Positions 47,835 to 59,137 of a stretch of DNA of 64,000 bases are shown here, in pieces; positions within the stretch are counted from its first letter, which is position 1; each line of letters opens with the position of its first letter. The position numbers and the translations under genes are program-made. The stretch is from contig JAENYU010000005.1 of NCBI GenBank assembly GCA_016841625.1, positions 19,343 through 83,342 on the forward strand. Reading direction: 5' to 3'. Under the pieces are notes generated by a model. That model was given only the letters and a program-made list of their open reading frames with translations, did not search any database and was not told where the DNA came from. Origin of the DNA: Methanobacteriota archaeon. GTDB lineage: Archaea; Halobacteriota; Methanosarcinia; Methanosarcinales; Methanosarcinaceae.

Positions 47835-49937
47835 ATGGGAAATGAAAAGAAAGAACATCCAAACCGCCTTATCCATGAAAAGAGCCCTTATCTACTTCAG
47901 CACGCCTATAACCCTGTGGACTGGTATCCCTGGGGAGAGGAGGCTTTCGAAAAGGCAAGGAAGGAAAACAAACCCATCTTTCTTTCTATCGGCTACTCCA
48001 CCTGCCACTGGTGCCATGTGATGGCGCACGAGTCTTTCGAGGATGAGGAAATTGCAAAGCTTATGAACGAGGCCTTTGTCTCCATAAAAGTAGACCGGGA
48101 AGAGCGGCCTGACATTGACAACACCTATATGACGGTCTGCCAGATCATTGTCGGGAGAGGTGGCTGGCCCCTGAACATTATCATGACCCCGGAGAAAAAA
48201 CCTTTTTTCGCAGGCACCTATATCCCGAAGAAAACCCGCTTCAACCAGACAGGGATGCTGGAACTGGTGCCAAGGATCGGGGAAATCTGGGAACGCCAGC
48301 ACGAAGAGGTGCTGGATTCGGCAGAAAAAATCACCTCGACCATCCGGGACATGGTCACAGACCTGGCAGGGGAAGGCCTGGGAGAAATGATACTGCAGGA
48401 AGCCTACGAAGAACTCCTGGGCTCTTTTGACAGGGATTTCGGAGGATTCGAAAAGGCACCGAAGTTCCCTGCCCCCCACAAGATTTTCTTCCTGCTCCGC
48501 TACTGGCGGCGCAGCGGGAACCCGGAAGCCCTCCACATGGTGGAACACACCCTCCACTACATGCAGAAGGGAGGGATCCACGATCACCTGGGCTCGGGCT
48601 TTCACCGCTACTCCACGGACAGCATGTGGATGGTGCCGCATTTTGAAAAGATGCTCTACGACCAGGCCCTCCTTGCCGCTGCATATACGGAAACCTACCA
48701 GGTTACCGGAAACGAACTGTACCGGGAAACGGCCGAAGGAATCCTTGGCTACGTGCTCAGGGACCTGACATCTCCCGAAGGCGGCTTTTACTGCGGGGAA
48801 GACGCGGACGTGGACGGGGAGGAAGGGAAGTACTACCTCTGGACCCTGGGAGAAATCCGTGAAGTCCTTGACCCTGAGGAAGCAGACCCGATAGTAAAGA
48901 TGTTCAACCTGAAAGAGGAAGGCAACTTCGAAGAAGAAATCCGGGACAGGAAAACCGGAACTAACATCCTTTACCTTCTCCAGTCCACCGAAACCCTGGC
49001 AAACGTACTCGAGGTCCCGGAGGAGGATCTCGAATCCAGGGTCAAAAAGGCTAAAGAAAAGCTCTATGCCGCCCGCAGCAAACGCAAAAAGCCAGGCCTG
49101 GACGATAAGATCCTTACCGACTGGAACGGGCTGATGATTGCGGCTCTCGCAAAAGGTTTCCAGACCTTCGGAGAAAAAAAGTACCTGGAAGCTGCCGAAA
49201 AAGCCGCAGACTTTATCCTGAAGACCCTCTACAGTCCCAGCCAGCGGTTGCTTCACCGGTACAGGGACGGGGTTGCCGGGATTCCCGGGACCGCCGACGA
49301 TTATGCATTCCTCATCCACGGGCTCCTTGAACTCTACGAAGCCGGGTTTGAGCTCATGTACCTGAAAGCCGCAATCTCCCTGAACAGGGATCTCCTGGAA
49401 CATTTCTGGGACCCGGCACAGGGAGGCCTTTTCTTCACCGCAAACGACAGTGAAGCCCTGATCTTCAGGAAAAAGGAGTTCGTGGACGCGGCGATCCCGT
49501 CCGGGAATTCCCTGGAGATGCTAAACCTCCTGCGTCTTGCCCGAATTACCGCGGACCCGGAACTTGAGGACATGGCAGATAGCCTGGAGCGCGCTTTTTC
49601 AAACCATATTAGGAAGGTCCCTTCGGGCTATACCCAGTTCCTTTGCGCCCTTGAATTTGAAGCCGGTCCCACCTACGAGGTGATAATCGCCGGCAAACCT
49701 GAAGCATTGGAAACAAAAAACATGCTGGAGGAAGTCCGGACCTACTTTATCCCGAACAAGGTGCTGGTCTTCAGGCCCGAAGAAGAAGGAAAAGAACCCG
49801 AGATAACAAAAATGGCTGCATATACGAAAGAGCAGGTCCCTATCAAGGGAAAAGCCACGGCATACGTCTGCAGGAACCACGAATGCCAGCTCCCAACTAC
49901 AGAGATAAATGAGATGCTGAAACTGCTGAATTTATAA
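47835..49937 (+). CDS. Thioredoxin-domain DUF255 protein (YyaL/SSP411-like)
   Basis: A 700-residue protein. Residues about 10-165 are a thioredoxin-like domain with [16 protein letters not shown] (CxxC), followed by an (alpha/alpha)6 barrel that resembles glycosidase or epimerase folds ([32 protein letters not shown]). Full length. Function is not settled for the family; a redox or sugar-related role is possible. It begins 17 bases after the relic gene. Confidence 0.92.
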   Translation: MGNEKKEHPNRLIHEKSPYLLQHAYNPVDWYPWGEEAFEKARKENKPIFLSIGYSTCHWCHVMAHESFEDEEIAKLMNEAFVSIKVDREERPDIDNTYMTVCQIIVGRGGWPLNIIMTPEKKPFFAGTYIPKKTRFNQTGMLELVPRIGEIWERQHEEVLDSAEKITSTIRDMVTDLAGEGLGEMILQEAYEELLGSFDRDFGGFEKAPKFPAPHKIFFLLRYWRRSGNPEALHMVEHTLHYMQKGGIHDHLGSGFHRYSTDSMWMVPHFEKMLYDQALLAAAYTETYQVTGNELYRETAEGILGYVLRDLTSPEGGFYCGEDADVDGEEGKYYLWTLGEIREVLDPEEADPIVKMFNLKEEGNFEEEIRDRKTGTNILYLLQSTETLANVLEVPEEDLESRVKKAKEKLYAARSKRKKPGLDDKILTDWNGLMIAALAKGFQTFGEKKYLEAAEKAADFILKTLYSPSQRLLHRYRDGVAGIPGTADDYAFLIHGLLELYEAGFELMYLKAAISLNRDLLEHFWDPAQGGLFFTANDSEALIFRKKEFVDAAIPSGNSLEMLNLLRLARITADPELEDMADSLERAFSNHIRKVPSGYTQFLCALEFEAGPTYEVIIAGKPEALETKNMLEEVRTYFIPNKVLVFRPEEEGKEPEITKMAAYTKEQVPIKGKATAYVCRNHECQLPTTEINEMLKLLNL

Positions 49938-50026
49938 TTACAACCTAAAGCTACAATTGCAATTGCAATTGCAGCCATAATTACAATCAATTCTGCATAC
50001 AAAAAAGAACACGGGAGATATGGAAA

Positions 50027-50260
50027 ATGAAAGAATTTACACTCGAAGAGCTTGCCGAATATAATGAAAAAGACGGGAAAGTGTACGTTGCCTACAAGGG
50101 CAAGGTCTACGACGTTTCGGAGAGCTATCTCTGGGAAGGCGGAAACCACCAGGCCCTCCATGATGCCGGACAGGACCTCTCGGAGAGCATGGACAACGAA
50201 GCGCCCCACGGCCCGGAGGTATTTGAAGACTATCCGGTTGTGGGAACCCTGAAGGAGTAA
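50027..50260 (+). CDS. Cytochrome b5-like haem-binding protein
   Basis: A 77-residue soluble protein: EFTLEELAEYNEKDGKVYVAYKGKVYDVSES is the cytochrome b5 fold start; GNHQALHDAGQDLS and EAPHGPEVFEDYPVVGTL carry the His residues that could hold haem. It begins 89 bases after the DUF255 gene. The electron partner is unknown. Confidence 0.88.
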   Translation: MKEFTLEELAEYNEKDGKVYVAYKGKVYDVSESYLWEGGNHQALHDAGQDLSESMDNEAPHGPEVFEDYPVVGTLKE

Positions 50261-50333
50261 TCGGGATTCCGGAATGAGTGAGAAAAGACCTTCAGCCGGC
50301 ACATGTAATGAGTGAGAAACGGAATCCTGGGAA

Positions 50334-50399
50334 GGAAAGAGAAAGAAACAGCACAGGAAAGAGAAAGAAACAGCACAGGAAAGGGAAAGAAACAGCATA
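50334..50399. repeat. 22-bp tandem repeat, three copies
   Basis: Units at 50334-50355, 50356-50377 and 50378-50399 share GGAAAGAGAAAGAAACAGCA. They lie between the cytochrome b5-like and PNPOx-like genes. No spacer is present. Confidence 0.9.
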
Positions 50400-50443
50400 G
50401 GGAAGAGAATTGAAAGGTAGTGTGAAGGAAAGGATTGTTGATT

Positions 50444-50965
50444 ATGAAAGACGAAATTGCATCCCTTCTTCCTCACGAACTGGAAGTACGGGAAGGGGAA
50501 GCCCCTGTAGAAAGTAAAGGGCTTGAAAAAACCAGGCTCCTTGAAGAATTGAGAAAACTCTTTGAATCCCAGCCCCTTGCAGTCCTTGCGACCCAGGGGG
50601 AGGGGACCCCCTATGTCAGCCTTGTAGCCTTTGCTTCGGATGTGAAGCTGAAATACCTGCTCTTTTCAACCACAAAAGCAACTCGCAAATACGCCAACCT
50701 CCTGGCAGATCCTTCGGTATCCCTGCTTATTGATAACCGGAAAAACATACTTGAGGATTTCCGGGATGCCATGGCTGTGACCGTTCTTGGGGAAATTGAG
50801 CCTGTGGAAGACTTCGAACTCAAGATCATGGAAAATATCTACCTCATGAAACACCCGCACCTGGTGGATTTCCTGCACTCGCCTACAAACGCATTCCTGA
50901 AAGTCAATGTCGAAAAATACATCGTTGTAAGCCATTTTCAGCATGTCGTGGAAATTAAGGTCTGA
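50444..50965 (+). CDS. PNPOx/HugZ-like flavin-binding split-barrel protein
   Basis: A 173-residue protein with a split-barrel FMN-binding fold: QPLAVLATQGEGTPYVSLVAF, LLFSTTKATRKYANLLADPSVSLLIDNR and AMAVTVLGEIEPV. The family includes pyridoxamine-phosphate oxidase and haem-degrading HugZ relatives. The ATG at 50444 is chosen because GAAGGA lies upstream; TTG at 50435 is an alternative. The substrate is unknown. Confidence 0.85.
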   Translation: MKDEIASLLPHELEVREGEAPVESKGLEKTRLLEELRKLFESQPLAVLATQGEGTPYVSLVAFASDVKLKYLLFSTTKATRKYANLLADPSVSLLIDNRKNILEDFRDAMAVTVLGEIEPVEDFELKIMENIYLMKHPHLVDFLHSPTNAFLKVNVEKYIVVSHFQHVVEIKV

Positions 50966-51087
50966 TTTTTTAATTACAACTTTTTTAAGAAAAACTTGAA
51001 AATATTCTTCCCTGAGACAGGGATAATCGGCGTGAGATGAGGGATAATGGCATAAAATAAGGAACATCAGGAATGAAAAAGAGATAA

Positions 51088-53574
51088 TTGGCATATTCGA
51101 ATGAAAAGGGGGACTCAGTTACGGGGAAATGGCTTATTCCCATCGAGGAAATCCGGCAGGTCCGGGAAAAGATAGGGGATAATACCGAAAAAAATAAAGT
51201 GGAACTGACGGAGAACCTTTGCGGGGGAAAAGCTTCAAACCTCGGTTTTTTGAAGAAAGAAGGGTTAAAAGAAGGGATAAATGTCCCCCGGGGAGCCTGC
51301 ATAGGCACTGCAGCTTACAACGAATACGTTGACAAAACAGGCCTCAGGGGTAGGATCCTTCTCGAACTGAACCGCAAACCCTTCGAGGAAATGCGCTGGG
51401 AGGAACTCTGGGACCTCTCTGAAAAAATCAAGCACATGTTTGCCCGGACCCCTTTTCCTCCTGGGATGGAAGAGGAACTTGAAGAAGAAATATCCGGGTA
51501 CTTCGGAGAAATAGCGGTTGCCGTCCGTTCCTCGGCTCCGGGGGAAGACTCCGCAAAAACCTCTTTTGCAGGAGTGCACGCCTCATATGTAAACGTCCGG
51601 GAAGCCTTGAACATCCTCAGGCACCTGCGTCTGGTCTGGGCGTCCCTCTGGTCCGATTCCGCCCTGCTTTACCGGAAAGAGATGGGGCTGGACATTTTTA
51701 AAAGTTCAATGGCAGTGCTTATCCAGGAAATCGTGGAAGGCAGGGTTTCCGGCGTTGCCTTTGGAATGAACCCGGAAGACGAATTGGAAGCCCTTGTTGA
51801 AGCCGTTTACGGGCTGAACAAAGGTCTTGTGGACGGCACGGTGGAACCGGACCGCTGGGTCCTTGACAGGAAATCCGGAAACATAAAAAAGCACTACCCA
51901 GCGGAAAGGGAAAAGGCGGTCTTTGCAGGATCTGGAGGTGCAGGCACCGGGAATAAAAGTACTGAAGGAACGGAAGGAACGGAAGGGACGGAAGGAACGG
52001 AAGGGACGGAAGGAACGGAAGGAACGGAAGGAACGGAAGGAACGGAAGGGACGGAAGGAACGGAATTAAGGTCTCTCCCAGAATCCCTGAAAGGCAAACC
52101 ACCCCTTGCCCCGGCAGAGGTGACTGAAGTCTTCAACCTTACCCGGAAAGTGGAAACCCTGCTCGTAAGACGGGGAGGTAGAGGGAAACCCCAGGACGTG
52201 GAATGGACCATTCGTGACAATACCCTTTACACACTCCAGTCCAGGCCGATCACCACCCTCATGCGGGAAGACCGGGACGAAAAAAGGCTCTGGTACCTGA
52301 GCCTGCGGCGCAGTTTCGGGAACCTGAAAGAGCTTCGGAAAACCATCGAAGAAAAACGTATCCCTGTAATGCAGGCCGAAGCCCGGGATCTGGAAAAAGA
52401 AGAGCTTTCAGGCCTCACGGAAACCGCCCTTGCAGAGGAAATCGAAAGGAGGGCAGGAATCTACCGGAAATGGCATGACATCTACTGGGACGAGTTTATC
52501 CCCTTTGCCCACGGAGCCCGGCTCTTCGGGAAGGTCTACAATGAAACTGTAGACCCTAAAGACCCCTATGAGTTCGCAGACCTCCTCTCGGGCACGGGGA
52601 TGCTGAGCCTTGAACGGAACAGGAAACTCGAGGAAATGGCCGGAAAGCTGAGGAATGCCCCGGAACTTCTCCAAAAAGCAAAAAACCTTTCCCCGGACCC
52701 CGGACTCGAGAAAGAGCTTGATATCTTTATTTCAGAGTACGGAGGGAGCTATTCGGAAAGCTCCACCGCAAGAGAAGGCCTTATCAGGCTGCTGGTCGAA
52801 ATGGCTTCTCGAACCCCATTGACTTCATCTTCTGCTTCTCCTGCAAAAGAAAAAGGCCCGGATCAAGACTCTGGCCGAATCCAGAAGCTGAAAGATAACT
52901 TTTTTTCCCGGTTCGAAGGCGAAAAGAAACAGTTTGCTGCCGAACTTCTGGATCTGGGGCGTGCAAGTTACCGCCTGCGGGACGATGACAATATTTACCT
53001 CGGTAAAATCGAAGCCGAACTTAGAAGGTTTCTCCTTGAAGGAGAAAAAAGGCTTAAAAAAAGAGGATTGAAAGAAGTAGAACTTCCGGAAATAGAGAAG
53101 ATTCCCAATCTGGAACCCGTAATAGAAGATATAACAGAAAAAATGGTAAAAACCCTCAAAGATCCAAAATACCTTCCCGAATGGAAAAAAGGTGCGGAAA
53201 AACCCGAAACCCCCGAAACCTCCGAAGAAAAGCTGAAGCCCAGGCAGCTTCTGGGAAACCCATCTGGACCCGGGGCAGCCGAAGGCCGAGCAAGGGTCAT
53301 CCTGCAGGAGTCAGACCTCTATGACATCAAGGCAGGAGAAGTCCTGGTCTGCGATGCTGTGGACCCCAACATGACCTTTATCGTCCCCCTCTGCTCCGCA
53401 ATCGTGGAGCGGAGAGGAGGAATGCTGATCCACGGGGCAATAATTGCCCGGGAGTACGGCATCCCCTGCGTAACAGGCGTCCCGGATGCTACAGAGCTCA
53501 TTAAAAATGGGGACTACCTGGCAGTTGACGGGTACCTGGGAATCATCACGGTGCTGGAGAGGCGGGACTGGTAA
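51088..53574 (+). CDS. PEP-synthase-like phosphotransferase with GTE repeat
   Basis: An 828-residue protein. Residues about 40-400 are an ATP-grasp-like PEP/pyruvate-binding domain (CGGKASNLGFLKKEG, AVRSSAPGEDSAKTSFAG, GRGKPQDVEWTI). Residues about 740-828 are the swivelling phosphohistidine domain, VERRGGMLIHGAIIAREYGIP, with the reactive His. The PEP-barrel domain of true PEP synthase is missing; the middle resembles rifampin-phosphotransferase-type proteins. An insert at 51961-52065 encodes TE plus eleven GTE triplets, in a surface loop of the ATP domain. The only start is TTG 51088. Substrate unknown. Confidence 0.88.
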   Translation: MAYSNEKGDSVTGKWLIPIEEIRQVREKIGDNTEKNKVELTENLCGGKASNLGFLKKEGLKEGINVPRGACIGTAAYNEYVDKTGLRGRILLELNRKPFEEMRWEELWDLSEKIKHMFARTPFPPGMEEELEEEISGYFGEIAVAVRSSAPGEDSAKTSFAGVHASYVNVREALNILRHLRLVWASLWSDSALLYRKEMGLDIFKSSMAVLIQEIVEGRVSGVAFGMNPEDELEALVEAVYGLNKGLVDGTVEPDRWVLDRKSGNIKKHYPAEREKAVFAGSGGAGTGNKSTEGTEGTEGTEGTEGTEGTEGTEGTEGTEGTEGTELRSLPESLKGKPPLAPAEVTEVFNLTRKVETLLVRRGGRGKPQDVEWTIRDNTLYTLQSRPITTLMREDRDEKRLWYLSLRRSFGNLKELRKTIEEKRIPVMQAEARDLEKEELSGLTETALAEEIERRAGIYRKWHDIYWDEFIPFAHGARLFGKVYNETVDPKDPYEFADLLSGTGMLSLERNRKLEEMAGKLRNAPELLQKAKNLSPDPGLEKELDIFISEYGGSYSESSTAREGLIRLLVEMASRTPLTSSSASPAKEKGPDQDSGRIQKLKDNFFSRFEGEKKQFAAELLDLGRASYRLRDDDNIYLGKIEAELRRFLLEGEKRLKKRGLKEVELPEIEKIPNLEPVIEDITEKMVKTLKDPKYLPEWKKGAEKPETPETSEEKLKPRQLLGNPSGPGAAEGRARVILQESDLYDIKAGEVLVCDAVDPNMTFIVPLCSAIVERRGGMLIHGAIIAREYGIPCVTGVPDATELIKNGDYLAVDGYLGIITVLERRDW
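51967..52065 (+). repeat. 9-bp in-frame tandem repeat, eleven copies
   Basis: Eleven GGRACGGAA units in frame encode (Gly-Thr-Glu)11 inside the PEP-synthase-like protein. Because the unit is nine bases, copy-number change would not break the frame. Confidence 0.95.
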
Positions 53575-54250
53575 AAGGGGGAAATTAACAAAAATTAATG
53601 GGCAAAAAATGAACAAAAAACGAACAATTGATAGGATGAACAAAATAAGGGAGTGGTGAAGAAAAGCAGATCAAGAAGCGGAACAATCGTAATGCTGCAT
53701 TCAGACTGTATTTCCACGCGCTTTAGCGCGGCCTGCCCGTTATAAAAATAAAAAAAAGGAGATAGAGAAAAAACCGGCAGGAAAAACCAGTCATAAGACC
53801 TGGTGCCCCGAACCTTTCATTTAGCTCGCAGATTAATACTCTTTTCAGAGTCGTTTACCATTTTGATTGAATCCCCTCATAACAGCCCGAAATATTCAAT
53901 CTAACATCATCGAAAGCACCCCCAAACACCTTATGAAAAGGCGCGGAAAACCCCGGGAAAAACCTCAAAATAACACAGGGACGAAATTCTCAGCTCAATA
54001 AACTCAGAAATTCGGCGCAGGAGTGAATTGAGCTTTATTTCTGTAGAAAGAAAGGCAGGGTAGGATTGGGAGCATGTTAGTGTTTTTCATTTCCGTTTTT
54101 ACGGAAAAGGCCGTTCGTGCGGGCACGATCGGTGAGAGCACGGGGATCCGAAAAGCCGAAGGATACAAACGCTGATACGACAATCCCCGGCAGCCAGTTC
54201 CGCCAGAGCCGGCATTAAGTATAACTGCGATAAATCCCATCTCCCTCTCC
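53575..54250. other. Intergenic region before the AK6-like kinase
   Basis: About 675 bases. A CGCGCT-TT-AGCGCG hairpin lies at 53718-53731, followed by an A-rich run. Both-strand frames here are low in coding character. No gene was supported. Confidence 0.4.
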
Positions 54251-54841
54251 ATGCTCATAGGACTTACAGGTACCCCGGGCACGGGAAAAACTTCCGTTGG
54301 CAAACTCCTGGAAAAAAGCAGGGGCTGGAAAGTCATCTACCTCAATGACCTGATTAAAGAAGAGAAACTTTATTCTGAAGTCGATGAAAAAAGGGACGCT
54401 GTTGTCGCGGATATGGAGCTTGTCAGGGCGCGCCTGGCAGAGATCCTTGAAACTGAAGAAAAAGGGAAAGGTGGAGAAAACAAAAGCGAGAAAGAAGAAA
54501 TCGTCATCCTTGAAAGCCACCTCGCCCACCACATCGCAGATACCGTTATCGTGCTCCGGGCATATCCTCCCGAGCTGAAAAAAAGGCTTGAGAAACGGGG
54601 TTATTCCGAAGAAAAAGTAGACGAGAATGCAGAAGCCGAGGCTATCGACCTGATTCTTGTTGAAGCCGACGAATGGTGTGAAAAGGTTTTTGAAGTAAAC
54701 ACCACCGGCAGGAAGGTGGAAGAAACCGCAGGGGATGTGGAAAAGATCATAGATTGCCTGGCGGGCGGAAATGAAGAAAAAGAAGGGGAACTGGAAGAAT
54801 TCAGACCCGGGTCCCTTGACTGGATAGACTCGGTACCCTGA
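54251..54841 (+). CDS. AK6/Fap7-like adenylate kinase family protein
   Basis: A 196-residue P-loop kinase. The Walker A is GLTGTPGTGKTSVGKLL, and VILESHLAHHIADTVIVLRAYPPEL is the AK6-type core. AK6/Fap7 has adenylate kinase and ATPase activity and in eukaryotes and archaea helps small-subunit rRNA maturation. A charged insert (about 75-90, KGKGGENKSEKEE) and an acidic tail are lineage additions. Confidence 0.92.
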   Translation: MLIGLTGTPGTGKTSVGKLLEKSRGWKVIYLNDLIKEEKLYSEVDEKRDAVVADMELVRARLAEILETEEKGKGGENKSEKEEIVILESHLAHHIADTVIVLRAYPPELKKRLEKRGYSEEKVDENAEAEAIDLILVEADEWCEKVFEVNTTGRKVEETAGDVEKIIDCLAGGNEEKEGELEEFRPGSLDWIDSVP

Positions 54842-54906
54842 AAAGAGAATTCGGGACAAAAACCTGAAAAGACGAAGAGCCGTTTTGTTTTAGAGAAGAA
54901 AAGCAG

Positions 54907-55428
54907 TTACAACGAAGAGTTTTTGTCACTCTTCGCCACATTCCGAAGACGGGTTACCCCGTCGATTTCCTCGATGACTTTGGATACGGGTTTTGGGACC
55001 AGGTGTTTCCATTCATCTCCGGCAATCATCAGTTTCCGGATCTCGGTGCCCGAAAATTTTTCCCGGCCGTAGAGGGGGGACTCCTTGACGCAAAAACCGG
55101 CTTCCCGGAAAAGCTGGATTACAAGGGGGTTGTTCGAGTACACCACGTCAAAGCGGGGGGTTCTGGCCGCAACGTGGTGGACCCAGATTGAATTGTACCT
55201 TACGTCTTCGATGGGGAGAATGTAATGCCGGATGCTGAGGTCTTCCAGGGCATTGTGGAGCATAAGCACCCGTTCCCCTGCCGTAAAAGGGTCATTGGGC
55301 TCGTGGCTTCTCTGGGCACTTCCGACCCCTATGACCAGTTCATCCACTTCCTCTGCTATCCGTGTGATCACTCTATGGTGCCCGAAATGATACGGCTGAA
55401 ATCTTCCTATGTAAAAGGCTCGCATCAT
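54907..55428 (-). CDS. nadM: Nicotinamide-nucleotide adenylyltransferase
   Basis: A 173-residue archaeal-type NMNAT that joins NMN and ATP to give NAD+. MRAFYIGRFQPYHFGHH is the nucleotidyltransferase (T/H)xGH signature, and NDPFTAGER and SGTEIRKLMI are the other active-site segments. GAGGAG lies before the tandem ATGs at 55428 and 55425. It follows fpoF on the same strand after 77 bases. Confidence 0.96.
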   Translation of the reverse strand: MMRAFYIGRFQPYHFGHHRVITRIAEEVDELVIGVGSAQRSHEPNDPFTAGERVLMLHNALEDLSIRHYILPIEDVRYNSIWVHHVAARTPRFDVVYSNNPLVIQLFREAGFCVKESPLYGREKFSGTEIRKLMIAGDEWKHLVPKPVSKVIEEIDGVTRLRNVAKSDKNSSL

Positions 55429-55504
55429 CCCGGATCTCCTCTCGAATTCGTATGGATTTTTTATTTCTGGTCAGTCTGTTTCCTGTCTTTCAGAACTTTC
55501 AGTT

Positions 55505-56545
55505 TCAGACCGTTTCGTTGCGGATGCCAGTCTCAAAGCTGAACTTTTCGCAGACTTCCAGGAAATGTTCGGTATTGCCCTTGCGTTTCATGCCAATGAG
55601 CTTTTCAACAAGTTCGAGGCCAGGTTTCGGGTCTTCGTTGATCTCGAATTCATCGCGGACCATGTCGAAATACTTCTTCCCGGCATCTGTCCGGATGAAG
55701 ACCGAGTTCCAGCCGTCAGCCGCCCCGACAGAACCCACGGAAATGTCGGCAAAGACCGAGGTGTAGTCACAGCAGTTGTGGCAGGGGTTCCGGGCAAACT
55801 TTGCAATGTCCTTGATGGGTACGTTGTGGACTTCCCCGTCCTTTGTGTATACCCAGAACTTACCTTTGGTGAACTCCATCTTTACGATGTCTTCTGTTTT
55901 GACCTGCAGAATCTCGGGGATGATCTTTTCGAGCATCACGTCGTGGTGGAAACTTTCCATACAGAGCAGCCCGATGATGAGCACGATCTTTTCGTTATAA
56001 TTTTCCCGGATCAAACTTGCCGCATGGGTCTGGCAGGGCACACCTACGACTGCAATCCTGTCGTACTTTTCAAAGGCTTCCCTGAGAACAGCAATTACCG
56101 GGTCCGAAGTATACTTGGTCCCTCTGGTCTTGTCTACGTCTTCGGCACTTGTAATCAGGACCACTTCAGGTTCCCAGTTCTCGTTTCGGGTAATCCCTAC
56201 AGCACAGTCGATTTCCCCCTTCCTGAAGAGAGCCTTCAACAAGGCAGTGGACACTCCACCGTCCTGGCTTCCGGCCTTGTCCTTTGCCTTTGCGCCAAAG
56301 AAACTGCTTACATTAGCAAGCTCATTCTCGATGAAACCGTCCACTACGGGACAGACCCTGCCGCAGGTAAAGCAGCCTTCACAGACCTGGTATCCAGCCC
56401 CCTTTTCGTAAAGGGACATGTCGTTCGGATCTCGGATTTCCGCCGCCTTCTTCACGGTAACAGCCCCGATAGGACATACGGCCTCGCATGCCCCACAGGC
56501 TGCGCATACGTCATGCTCAATGACTTCTGCAATCTTTGGTGGCAA
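55505..56545 (-). CDS. fpoF: F420H2 dehydrogenase subunit F / F420-oxidising subunit
   Basis: A 346-residue flavin- and iron-sulfur-containing subunit that oxidises F420H2 and feeds electrons to the membrane Fpo complex and methanophenazine. Two 4Fe-4S motifs are at the N-terminus: CAACGACEAVCP and CEGCFTCGRVCP. The rest is the FrhB/FpoF F420-binding domain (GGVSTALLKALF, GVPCQTHAASL). The start is TTG 56545, supported by a perfect GGAGGTA at 56551-56557. It is downstream of mer on the same strand, so transcription is probably shared. Confidence 0.95.
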   Translation of the reverse strand: MPPKIAEVIEHDVCAACGACEAVCPIGAVTVKKAAEIRDPNDMSLYEKGAGYQVCEGCFTCGRVCPVVDGFIENELANVSSFFGAKAKDKAGSQDGGVSTALLKALFRKGEIDCAVGITRNENWEPEVVLITSAEDVDKTRGTKYTSDPVIAVLREAFEKYDRIAVVGVPCQTHAASLIRENYNEKIVLIIGLLCMESFHHDVMLEKIIPEILQVKTEDIVKMEFTKGKFWVYTKDGEVHNVPIKDIAKFARNPCHNCCDYTSVFADISVGSVGAADGWNSVFIRTDAGKKYFDMVRDEFEINEDPKPGLELVEKLIGMKRKGNTEHFLEVCEKFSFETGIRNETV

Positions 56546-56572
56546 TTAGTTACCTCCAATGCCTTGATTATT

Positions 56573-56590
56573 CCTGCCCTAACGGGCAGG
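56573..56590 (-). promoter_or_regulatory. Hairpin between mer and fpoF
   Basis: CCTGCCC (56573-56579) and GGGCAGG (56584-56590) form a perfect seven-pair stem with a TAAC loop. It lies in the 107-base gap between mer and the fpoF start, about 15 bases upstream of the fpoF Shine-Dalgarno. It could be an mRNA processing or stability site. Confidence 0.5.
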
Positions 56591-56652
56591 AGGTTTTTCA
56601 GTAAAATGTATAAAGTTTTTCAAAATGTTATGAAAAGATGTAATGAAAAAAA

Positions 56653-58276
<1,624 letters not shown>

Positions 58277-58405
58277 ATGGCAGTTTCGGCTGTAGGTGAA
58301 ACATATCTCTGTGAGATCTGCGGTAACGAAGTTGTTGTAAAAAAAGTCGGAGGCGGGACTCTCGTCTGCTGCGGACAGGATATGACCCTGGTGGAAGAAG
58401 AGTAA
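58277..58405 (+). CDS. Desulforedoxin-like small iron protein
   Basis: A 42-residue protein: ETYLCEICGNEVVV then GGTLVCCGQDMTLVEE. The four Cys (CxxC and CC) are the FeS4 ligands of desulforedoxin, usually found as the N-terminal domain of desulfoferrodoxin. A good GGTGAAGGTAGC lies upstream of the ATG at 58277. Together with the separate superoxide reductase 1.1 kb downstream, it makes up the two halves of desulfoferrodoxin. Confidence 0.9.
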   Translation: MAVSAVGETYLCEICGNEVVVKKVGGGTLVCCGQDMTLVEEE

Positions 58406-58509
58406 ACAAAGCATATGAATCTCTGAATCTTATAAATTAAACTTACGAAACTTATAAAACTGGAACGATTTGAAACTAAAAACAACTTTTTGAACTCGGG
58501 GGAAAACCG

Positions 58510-58740
58510 ATGAGATGCTATGAATGCGCCAAAGAAGGCAAGGTAACGGATGCCGTTGCCGTTTGTATCGCATGCGGGAGAGGGGTTTGCAAAGATCACC
58601 TGGTCCATGAGGAAACCCCGGTATGGGAAGGGGACTATCCGATGGAGCTGAAGCCAGACATCGAACACATCAGAAGGATTGTCTGTATTCCCTGCCATGA
58701 AGCGCTGAAGGACAACTGCCTGTTTGACGAGGTTTGTTGA
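58510..58740 (+). CDS. Cys-rich DUF2180 protein
   Basis: A 76-residue protein: MRCYECAKEGKVTDAVAVCIACGRGVCKDH, with further IVCIPCHEAL. It has about nine Cys and two to three His that could bind zinc or a cluster. I recall this as DUF2180, known from methanogens. Function unknown. Its paralogue follows after 26 bases. Confidence 0.8.
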   Translation: MRCYECAKEGKVTDAVAVCIACGRGVCKDHLVHEETPVWEGDYPMELKPDIEHIRRIVCIPCHEALKDNCLFDEVC

Positions 58741-58766
58741 GGACGGAAATCCGTAGAGGTGATTTG

Positions 58767-58991
58767 ATGCTGAAGTGTTATGACTGTGCAGAGGAAGGGA
58801 AAGATACCGAAGCTGTGAGTATCTGCATCGTATGCGGAAAAGGCGTATGTATGGACCATGTCAGGGAACTTGATGTGCCTTTGAAGGGAGGAGGTTATCC
58901 GCTGCCCCACAAGGCGCTAAAGAAACCCCTGCCCAGGATGCTGTGCAATGAGTGTGTCGATACGATTCTCGAAGACGGATTCTGCGTATAA
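58767..58991 (+). CDS. Cys-rich DUF2180 protein (paralogue)
   Basis: A 74-residue paralogue: MLKCYDCAEEGKDTEAVSICIVCGKGVCMDH and MLCNECVDTIL. The ATG at 58767 follows AGAGGTGA; an upstream in-frame codon at 58734 overlaps the preceding gene and is less likely. It is a tandem duplicate of the gene before. Confidence 0.8.
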   Translation: MLKCYDCAEEGKDTEAVSICIVCGKGVCMDHVRELDVPLKGGGYPLPHKALKKPLPRMLCNECVDTILEDGFCV

Positions 58992-59137
58992 TCGGCAGGA
59001 CACTGCCTCGGGAGAGGGGACCCGCAGAAGGACGAAAATACTAACGTACATGCCACCGGAGAACCTATATAGAGATTAAATAAATATTAATTAATAATTT
59101 TGTACTCGATAATTATAGTGGAGTGGAGGTAGGTAGA

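Noticed and set aside
47892..49403. 503-codon minus-strand frame opposite the DUF255 gene
   Set aside because: It is the antisense of a clearly conserved protein; its translation is Val/Phe/Gly-rich without domain motifs.
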